A stretch of DNA of 60,011 nucleotides from Lachnospiraceae bacterium (GTDB lineage Bacteria; Bacillota; Clostridia; Lachnospirales; Lachnospiraceae): NCBI GenBank assembly GCA_017621815.1, contig JAGASK010000044.1:1-60011 (forward strand), given 5' to 3'. Numbering within the stretch: the stretch's first letter is position 1; every line of letters begins with the position of its first letter. The notes under the pieces were generated by a model. It did not search any database and had not been told where the DNA came from. It saw nothing but the letters and a program-made list of their open reading frames with translations. The position numbers were made by a program, and so were the translations under genes. Shown here piece by piece: positions 54,370-60,011 of this stretch.

Positions 54370-55095
54370 TTAAATTTTTGTGGTAAAAAAGGGAAGAAAA
54401 ATTTCCTCTTCCGGCTGTCTTATAAAGCTTAAATCTTTTCCCGTTTCAGGATGCTTAAATTGAAGCTTATAGGCACATAATGCCACATTTTTCAAACCTA
54501 TTTCCCGGCTGAGCTGCTTATCCTCCTGCGTCCCGTACTTACTGTCTCCAAGCAGCGGCATACCTGCATTTGCCATCTGAACACGGATTTGGTGATGCCT
54601 GCCTGTAAACAGCTCAATTTCCATTAAAGAAGCTTCCTGCAAGACCTCCAGAATCATTAATGTTTTTATCAGTTTATAATCAAGTACCGCCTTTTTTGCT
54701 TCCGGAAAGTCTTGTTTCACGACCATGGACATATTTGTTTTTCTGTCCTTGTATAAATAATCCTCAAGTCTGCATTTTTCTTTTTCCGGTCGGCCGTAAA
54801 TAACGGAATAATAATACTTATGGAAGGTACCATCTGTTATCTGACTGCTTAAAGAGGCTGCCGCCTGCCTTGTCTTGGCAAAAACCAGAATTCCCGCAAC
54901 CGGCTGGTCCAGCCTGTGAATAAGCCCTAAATACGGTTCTCCCTTACCTTTATTCTCCGGTTTACCTGACAAATAATTTTTTAATTCACTGACCATGTCC
55001 TGCTGCCCAAGCCTTGCCGTCTGAGTGGCAATTCCCGCCGGCTTATAGGCAACTATAATTGATTTATCTTCAAAAACAATGTTCTTTTGCATCAA
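54370..55095 (-). CDS. RluA-family pseudouridine synthase
   Basis: 241 aa. Catalytic motif HRLDQPVAG with Asp63, KTRQAA, and a later GRHHQIRVQMA. It lacks an N-terminal S4 domain. Modifies rRNA or tRNA; target not assignable. Confidence 0.93.
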   Translation of the reverse strand: MMQKNIVFEDKSIIVAYKPAGIATQTARLGQQDMVSELKNYLSGKPENKGKGEPYLGLIHRLDQPVAGILVFAKTRQAAASLSSQITDGTFHKYYYSVIYGRPEKEKCRLEDYLYKDRKTNMSMVVKQDFPEAKKAVLDYKLIKTLMILEVLQEASLMEIELFTGRHHQIRVQMANAGMPLLGDSKYGTQEDKQLSREIGLKNVALCAYKLQFKHPETGKDLSFIRQPEEEIFLPFFTTKI

Positions 55096-55131
55096 AAAGT
55101 CCCTGACTTCCTAATTTTCTATTGTCATGTA

Positions 55132-56547
55132 TTATAACAGATACCGGAAGGGATATACAATAACCCTCAGTACGGCATAAAAGCATTTTTTCCCAAAGCT
55201 CATTTCTATTTCCGAATAATTCTTTCCATAGGTTTCTGTTCCATCAGGCAGCACATGTTTGCTTTGCTCCATCTGCTCCTTCGTCCTTTCACGAAGATAC
55301 TCATTGAGAGCCGGGCTTTCTATTACCAGCATCATTTCCGTATCCAGATAGGTACTTCTGATATCCAGGTTATAAGAACCCACTATGCTGATATTATCAT
55401 CTATGAGAATAGTTTTCGTATGCAGGGACTGGTCGCTGAAAACTTCATGTACTTCCGCACCTGTATCAAGAATTTCATTTTTTTGATTCAGATAATCAGT
55501 ACATCCCCATGGGTTAGCGCCGTTTTCCACTGCATTTGTAACTATCTGAAGTCTTGTCCCATTACCGCAAAGTCCGGCTATTTCTTCATACATATCTTTA
55601 CTGCAGATAATGTAGGGCGTCTGAATAATCACGTCTTTCCCCTGCCGCATATATTGATAAAGAGAATACCACAGCTCCGGCGCTTTATTTTGGGGTTCCA
55701 TAGAATTCATACACAGACTTATGCTTTCCGCTTCCATGGTAGCTTCTTCCCAGTCAGTTTTCTCAAATGCCTGCGGATACATCTGCTGTACATCCTCGTA
55801 ATGGTCTCTTAAATACCCGACAGCAGCCTGCACCTTTTTGGAATTGCCGCTGCCCATAATTTCATGGCTGCAGGGCAAATCCCATATGGAATCAAAATAT
55901 TTCCTTAATTGTATTAAAGAAGAATTTTCTTCCGGCTTTGCATGATATACCAGAATATCTCTGTCAATATTATACTTGTCCCTGTAATTGCCGAGAAATA
56001 AATCATTGGTATTCCTGCCGCCTAAAATATAAATCCTGTTATCCGCAATAAGGTATTTATCGTGCATACGGTAATTAATCTTCCACGGACTCATCAGATT
56101 GACGGGATTGTAAAATTTTGCCTCCACATTTGGGAGCGAAACCAGGGCCTTAAAATAACTGCTATTACTTAATTTCAGCATGCCGTTTATCCCATCAATA
56201 AACAGTCTTATATGTACGCCGCGGTCAGCTGCCCTTGCTAACGCAGACATCATATCAAGACCGCTGTTATCATTGCCAAAGTCAAAAGTCGATAAAATAA
56301 TTTCATCTTCTGCCGCTTCAATAGTACGCAGCCGCCATATAAGCGCTTCTTCATTGTCATCAATACAAAGAATGCGTTCCTTTTTTGTCAAATCCTCTGC
56401 AGATAAATCTGCGGAAAAAGAAGCCTTGTATTCATTTCCCACCTTCTTCTGAAATAAAGGAGGCAGGAGACATCCAAGAAGTACAAAAATTAAAAAAAGA
56501 ATAATTACCGTAAAAATGACTTTTCTAACTGACAGCTGTAATTTCAT
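55132..56547 (-). CDS. Phospholipase D-like / cardiolipin synthase-like protein
   Basis: 471 aa, an N-terminal membrane anchor (about 8-32) then two HKD motifs: HDKYLIAD (His162, Lys164, Asp169) with following GGRN, and HTKTILID (His376, Lys378, Asp383) with SYNLD. A phosphatidyl transferase or phospholipase role at the membrane is likely; it lacks the usual two N-terminal helices of Cls. It follows the response regulator by 2 bp, so it shares that operon. Confidence 0.88.
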   Translation of the reverse strand: MKLQLSVRKVIFTVIILFLIFVLLGCLLPPLFQKKVGNEYKASFSADLSAEDLTKKERILCIDDNEEALIWRLRTIEAAEDEIILSTFDFGNDNSGLDMMSALARAADRGVHIRLFIDGINGMLKLSNSSYFKALVSLPNVEAKFYNPVNLMSPWKINYRMHDKYLIADNRIYILGGRNTNDLFLGNYRDKYNIDRDILVYHAKPEENSSLIQLRKYFDSIWDLPCSHEIMGSGNSKKVQAAVGYLRDHYEDVQQMYPQAFEKTDWEEATMEAESISLCMNSMEPQNKAPELWYSLYQYMRQGKDVIIQTPYIICSKDMYEEIAGLCGNGTRLQIVTNAVENGANPWGCTDYLNQKNEILDTGAEVHEVFSDQSLHTKTILIDDNISIVGSYNLDIRSTYLDTEMMLVIESPALNEYLRERTKEQMEQSKHVLPDGTETYGKNYSEIEMSFGKKCFYAVLRVIVYPFRYLL

Positions 56548-56549
56548 TT

Positions 56550-57239
56550 TTAAACCTTAAACCTGTATCCCACACCCCAAATTGTTTCGATATACTGGGG
56601 CTTGGCGGAATCAAATTCTATTTTCTCGCGAATTTTCTTGATGTGGACTGTTACCGTTGCGATATCTCCGATAGAATCCATGTCCCAAATTTCCCTGAAC
56701 AGCTCCTCTTTGGTATACACGTGATTGGGATGCTCTGCCAGGAAAGTAAGCAAATCAAATTCTTTACCCGTAAAAGCCTTCTCCACACCGTCAACCGTAA
56801 CTCTTCTGGCAGTTTTATCAATGCGTATTCCCCTGATTTCTATCACATCATTGTTCTTCTGATTGGAGCCTACCAGCCTGTCATACCTTGCCATATGGGC
56901 TTTTACCCTCGCTACCAGCTCACTGGGACTGAAAGGCTTAGTCATGTAATCGTCCGCTCCCAGTCCAAGACCTCTGATTTTATCTATATCATCCTTTTTA
57001 GCGGAAACCATTATAATGGGTATATTCTTTTCCTCTCTGATGTGCCTGCAGATTTCAAATCCATCCATACCGGGCAGCATCAAATCCAGCACTATCAAAT
57101 CGAATTCCTCTGAAAGTGCAGCCTGAAGTCCCTCATCACCTGTATTTCTGATGCTTACTTCAAAACCGCTGAGTTCCAGATAATCCTTCTCCAAATCCGC
57201 AATAGCTTCTTCGTCTTCAATAATTAATATTTTACTCAT
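56550..57239 (-). CDS. OmpR-family response regulator
   Basis: 229 aa: receiver domain with Asp52 in LDLMLPGMDG and Lys in TKPFSPSEL, followed by a winged-helix domain ending in WGVGYRFKV. Pairs with the kinase encoded 21 bp upstream and probably controls the phospholipase-like gene next door. Confidence 0.95.
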   Translation of the reverse strand: MSKILIIEDEEAIADLEKDYLELSGFEVSIRNTGDEGLQAALSEEFDLIVLDLMLPGMDGFEICRHIREEKNIPIIMVSAKKDDIDKIRGLGLGADDYMTKPFSPSELVARVKAHMARYDRLVGSNQKNNDVIEIRGIRIDKTARRVTVDGVEKAFTGKEFDLLTFLAEHPNHVYTKEELFREIWDMDSIGDIATVTVHIKKIREKIEFDSAKPQYIETIWGVGYRFKV

Positions 57240-57260
57240 TCCCTTTCCTCCTGTTTATCT

Positions 57261-58742
57261 CTAATCCTGCATCTCCTGATATTTTCTGATTACAAAATGC
57301 ATGCAGGTTCCTTCTCCTTCTTTACTGGTTGCCCAGATGTAACCGCCATGATCTTCCACTATCTTTTTCACAATAGAAAGCCCTATGCCGCTGCCTCCCT
57401 GGGCTGAATTGCGGGAAGCATCCGTTCTGAAAAATCTTTCGAATATATTAGGAAGATCTCTTGCGGCAATGCCTTTTCCGTTGTCTTCTATCTCCACCCT
57501 GATGGAATCAATCTCATCCAGAATCCGGATATCAATTTCACCTTGCTGCTTATCCATATATTTTACACTGTTGCTGATGATATTATTTATCACACGCTTC
57601 AGCTGTTCCGGGTCTGCAATTATCACAGTATCCTGGGATACCAGATTGGAATAATTCAATTCAATATTCTTGGACTCCAAATCCAGTCCTACCTCTTCAA
57701 TGCAGTCCCCGAAATATTCCGCCACGTTTATCCTGTGAAAATGATAGGGTATTCTGTTGGAATCGATTCCCGAATATACAGTCAGCTCGTTTATCAGCCT
57801 GTCCATATCATTTGCCTTATTATAAATGGTTTTTATGTACTTATCCATCTTTTCCGGCGTATCGGCAACACCGTCCATTATGCCTTCCACATATCCTTTA
57901 ATTGCGGTAATGGGTGTCTTTAAATCATGGGAAATATTGCTTACAAGCTCTTTGTTCTGCTTCTCTGCCAGTATTTTTTCATCGGTGGATTCCTTAAGGC
58001 GAAGCCGCATATCTTCATAATTCCGGTACAGATCTCCGATTTCACCGTCATTTTTATCAGGAAGCATATATTCCAGATTGCCTTCCGCAATATTCTGCAT
58101 GGCTATATTCAGCTGATTAATAGGTTCAAAAACACCTTTGCTAATCCACTTTGTCAAAAAGATACTGGTAATAATAAGTATCACCATAATGGAAATAGCC
58201 ATATCCACAAATAATTCCCTGGAAACAATGGGATTTGCTTTTGTTATAACAAAAAAACTGCCCTCACTGCCGTCCATGAAGTAAAAATCCATCTGGCGGA
58301 CAAACTTATTCATATCATCATAATAAATGCTTTGAGCCATTTCCGGGTTGATATTTTCTTCATCAAATTCCGGAAGCTTGTCAAAAATCTGGGCGGAAGC
58401 CAGCTGGTTTCCTGTATAATATAATTCATCATTCTTCCTGACAAGAATATAGGAAGACTTGCCTGATATTTTATCATTGATAGCTGACAGCACTCCTATG
58501 TCTTCCAAAAGAGACGGATTCTCATCCAGCTTACCCTTCACTTCATAAAAAATTTCATCGGACATGACCCTGGAAGCCTGGGTGGGGTCAATCAATACAT
58601 TGTAATCGCTGTTCCTGAAACCATATTCTTCCTGCTGCCTGGACAAATATGTCCCAATGCCCAAAAATGCCGTTATTGCCAGTGCAAGCGGCAGTAAAAT
58701 AATCGTTAAAAATGTTACCAAAAGCCTTGTTTTAAATTTCAT
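57261..58742 (-). CDS. Sensor histidine kinase with extracellular domain and HAMP
   Basis: 493 aa. Helices at about 9-31 and 181-199 flank an external sensor domain (about 150 residues). A HAMP segment follows (FEPINQLNIAMQNIAEGNLEY), then H-box SNISHDLKTPITAIKGYV with His272, N-box NNIISNSVKYM, and G-boxes GIAARDLPNIFERFF and GGSGIGLSIVKKI. Partner of the adjacent response regulator. Signal unknown. Confidence 0.94.
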   Translation of the reverse strand: MKFKTRLLVTFLTIILLPLALAITAFLGIGTYLSRQQEEYGFRNSDYNVLIDPTQASRVMSDEIFYEVKGKLDENPSLLEDIGVLSAINDKISGKSSYILVRKNDELYYTGNQLASAQIFDKLPEFDEENINPEMAQSIYYDDMNKFVRQMDFYFMDGSEGSFFVITKANPIVSRELFVDMAISIMVILIITSIFLTKWISKGVFEPINQLNIAMQNIAEGNLEYMLPDKNDGEIGDLYRNYEDMRLRLKESTDEKILAEKQNKELVSNISHDLKTPITAIKGYVEGIMDGVADTPEKMDKYIKTIYNKANDMDRLINELTVYSGIDSNRIPYHFHRINVAEYFGDCIEEVGLDLESKNIELNYSNLVSQDTVIIADPEQLKRVINNIISNSVKYMDKQQGEIDIRILDEIDSIRVEIEDNGKGIAARDLPNIFERFFRTDASRNSAQGGSGIGLSIVKKIVEDHGGYIWATSKEGEGTCMHFVIRKYQEMQD

Positions 58743-58851
58743 AGTTTATACCAGTTTCAAAAAATTAATATCTTAATGGAAAGTATACCATATTATGTAC
58801 AAAAAAAATTATAAAAGAAAAACATAATATCTAAAAAATTTATAAAGTATA

Positions 58852-58901
58852 TTGACTTATTATTTTGTCTTGATATAATAATATCAGTAATTGTTACTAC
58901 T
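58852..58901 (+). promoter_or_regulatory. perR promoter with two palindromes
   Basis: TTGACT (58852-58857), 16-bp spacer, TATAAT (58874-58879). TGATAT-AATA-ATATCA (58871-58886) overlies the -10, and AGTAA-TTG-TTACT (58887-58899) follows. A Fur/PerR-type operator for self-control is plausible. Confidence 0.65.
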
Positions 58902-58921
58902 TTTAGAAGAAAGGACTTGCT

Positions 58922-59335
58922 ATGAATTTAAAGCACAGTAAGCAGCGGGATTCTATTAAAGAATTTCTGAAAGGCAGAAAAGACCATCCTACAGCGGCTG
59001 TTGTATATGAAAATGTCCGGAAGACCATTCCCAACATCAGTCTCGGCACTGTTTACCGAAACCTCACCCTGTTAGCGGACATTGGGGAAATATCAAGAAT
59101 TCATGTAGGTGACGGTGTGGATCATTTTGATGCCGACATTTCACCCCATTACCACTTTATTTGCAGGGAATGCGGAAATGTTATGGATATGGATATGGAC
59201 AAGATGGATCTGGAAAAAGCTGCCGGCAGAAATTTCTGCGGTGAGATAGAATACCATACCATTTGCTTTTACGGCAAGTGTGAAAAATGCTGTGAAGCTT
59301 CTATTCAGAAAAAACATAATGTTACATTATGTTAA
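58922..59335 (+). CDS. perR: Fur-family regulator, PerR-like
   Basis: 137 aa. N-terminal winged helix (HSKQRDSIKEFLKGRKDHPTA, then SLGTVYRNLTLLADIGEI), metal-site residues in DHFDADISPHYHFIC, and two CxxC pairs (CREC, CEKC) for structural zinc. The lack of a His-rich tail and its place before rubrerythrin fit PerR rather than Fur or Zur. It senses peroxide through its bound metal. Confidence 0.88.
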   Translation: MNLKHSKQRDSIKEFLKGRKDHPTAAVVYENVRKTIPNISLGTVYRNLTLLADIGEISRIHVGDGVDHFDADISPHYHFICRECGNVMDMDMDKMDLEKAAGRNFCGEIEYHTICFYGKCEKCCEASIQKKHNVTLC

Positions 59336-59378
59336 AATAACAATTAAATAAATTTTATAAGAAAAGGAGATTAAGATC

Positions 59379-59918
59379 ATGAAATTCGTATGTCAGGTTT
59401 GTGGTTATGTTTATGAAGGAGATGCAGCACCGGAAAAATGCCCCGTTTGTAATGCTCCCGCAGAAAAGTTTACAGCTCAGAGCGCTGATAAGACATGGGC
59501 AGCAGAGCATGTTGTAGGCGTAGCTCAGGGTGTATCTGAAGATATCCTTGAAGATTTAAGAGCAAACTTCAACGGAGAATGTACAGAAGTTGGTATGTAC
59601 CTCGCTATGGCAAGAGTAGCTCACAGAGAAGGTTATCCTGAAATCGGTTTATATTGGGAAAAGGCTGCATGGGAAGAAGCAGAACATGCTGCTAAATTTG
59701 CAGAATTGTTAGGTGAAGTTGTAACAGATTCCACCAAGAAGAACCTTGAAATGAGAGTAGATGCTGAAAACGGCGCTACAGCAGGTAAGTTCGACCTCGC
59801 TAAAAGAGCTAAGGCTGCTAACCTTGATGCTATCCATGACACAGTTCATGAAATGGCCCGCGATGAAGCTAGACATGGTAAGGCTTTCGAGGGATTGCTT
59901 GCTAGATACTTTGGTTAA
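59379..59918 (+). CDS. Reverse rubrerythrin
   Basis: 179 aa peroxidase for anaerobes. Unusually for rubrerythrin the rubredoxin domain is first ([20 protein letters not shown], residues 5-24), followed by a diiron ferritin-like domain with ExxH motifs ([10 protein letters not shown] and [10 protein letters not shown]). This is the reverse order known in Clostridia. A smooth, biased codon use suggests high expression. It starts 43 bp after perR and is probably controlled by it. Confidence 0.93.
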   Translation: MKFVCQVCGYVYEGDAAPEKCPVCNAPAEKFTAQSADKTWAAEHVVGVAQGVSEDILEDLRANFNGECTEVGMYLAMARVAHREGYPEIGLYWEKAAWEEAEHAAKFAELLGEVVTDSTKKNLEMRVDAENGATAGKFDLAKRAKAANLDAIHDTVHEMARDEARHGKAFEGLLARYFG

Positions 59919-59924
59919 TCAATA

Positions 59925-60002
59925 AAACCGCATAAAATAAGCATTTGCAGAGGGTAGGCGTAAAACCTATCCTCTTCTTTTTTTGCCTATTTTATGCGGT
60001 TT
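59925..60002 (+). terminator. Nested terminator structure after rubrerythrin
   Basis: An inner GC-rich hairpin (AGAGGGTAGG ... CCTATCCTCT) is followed by TTCTTTTTTT. It is enclosed by a perfect 15-bp outer inverted repeat, 59925-59939 with 59988-60002. Confidence 0.85.
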
Positions 60003-60011
60003 CCTACACCC

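Overview
This window reads as a chromosomal segment of an anaerobic, probably spore-forming Firmicute of the Lachnospiraceae / Clostridium cluster XIVa type. The evidence is a low-to-moderate GC content, strong AGGAGG ribosome sites, a T-box leader, the sporulation genes yabP, yabQ, spoIIE-like and cotS-like, a PerR plus reverse-rubrerythrin oxygen-defence pair, and a vanG-type cluster of the kind found in gut Clostridia. Most genes lie on the minus strand.

Layout. 1-1.3 kb: tRNA-Phe (partial), tRNA-Gly, a secreted VanW-domain protein and a small Cys-rich protein. 1.3-9.5 kb: a GH51 arabinofuranosidase behind a heterodimeric ABC exporter, a CE2-like esterase, and an XRE / membrane protein / CPBP protease operon. 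9.5-16.5 kb: a complete vanG-type cluster (vanR, vanS, vanG, vanXY, vanT) for peptidoglycan precursors ending in D-Ala-D-Ser. It carries a VanR-type operator at the vanS stop codon, a strong hairpin just upstream of vanG, and gene-end scars on its outer side. 16.5-22.3 kb: a degV / ABC / ABC / MATE operon running straight into vanR. 22.5-27.1 kb: SodC-like protein, gamma carbonic anhydrase, thioesterase, XRE-methyltransferase fusion, DUF362 protein and an EAL phosphodiesterase. 27.1-35 kb: a galactan-use locus (two permeases, binding protein, LacI regulator, GH53 endo-galactanase, SDR) with a divergent AraC regulator. 35-36 kb: a small HTH / small-protein pair around three 18-bp iteron-like repeats, then tRNA-Leu and tRNA-Tyr separated by three consecutive hairpins. 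36-38.2 kb: a GH13 enzyme. 38.5-45.8 kb: the conserved Firmicute block hup, rqcP, yabP, yabQ, divIC, spoIIE-like, tilS, hpt, ftsH. 45.8-58.7 kb: a PEGA lipoprotein, CotS-like protein, cca, proS with T-box, Wzy-like polymerase, AI-2E transporter, RluA, a phospholipase-D-like enzyme and a two-component system. 58.8-60 kb: perR and reverse rubrerythrin.

How the genes work together. The van genes form a sense-and-remodel circuit: VanS/VanR sense, VanT makes D-Ser, VanG joins it to D-Ala, and VanXY removes D-Ala-ended precursors. The galactan locus imports and hydrolyses arabinogalactan oligomers; the cytosolic GH51, GH53, GH13 and esterase fit a plant-fibre lifestyle.

Most worth a second look: (1) the mosaic of gene tails bordering the van cluster (MATE tail copied about 6 kb away, a vanT/alr tail relic whose five differences are all synonymous, and an XRE fragment); (2) the 20-bp hairpin with T-run between the VanR-type operator and vanG, which may act as an attenuator; (3) the 18-bp iteron array beside the HTH gene. 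All functional calls come from reading motifs by eye; no database search was possible.
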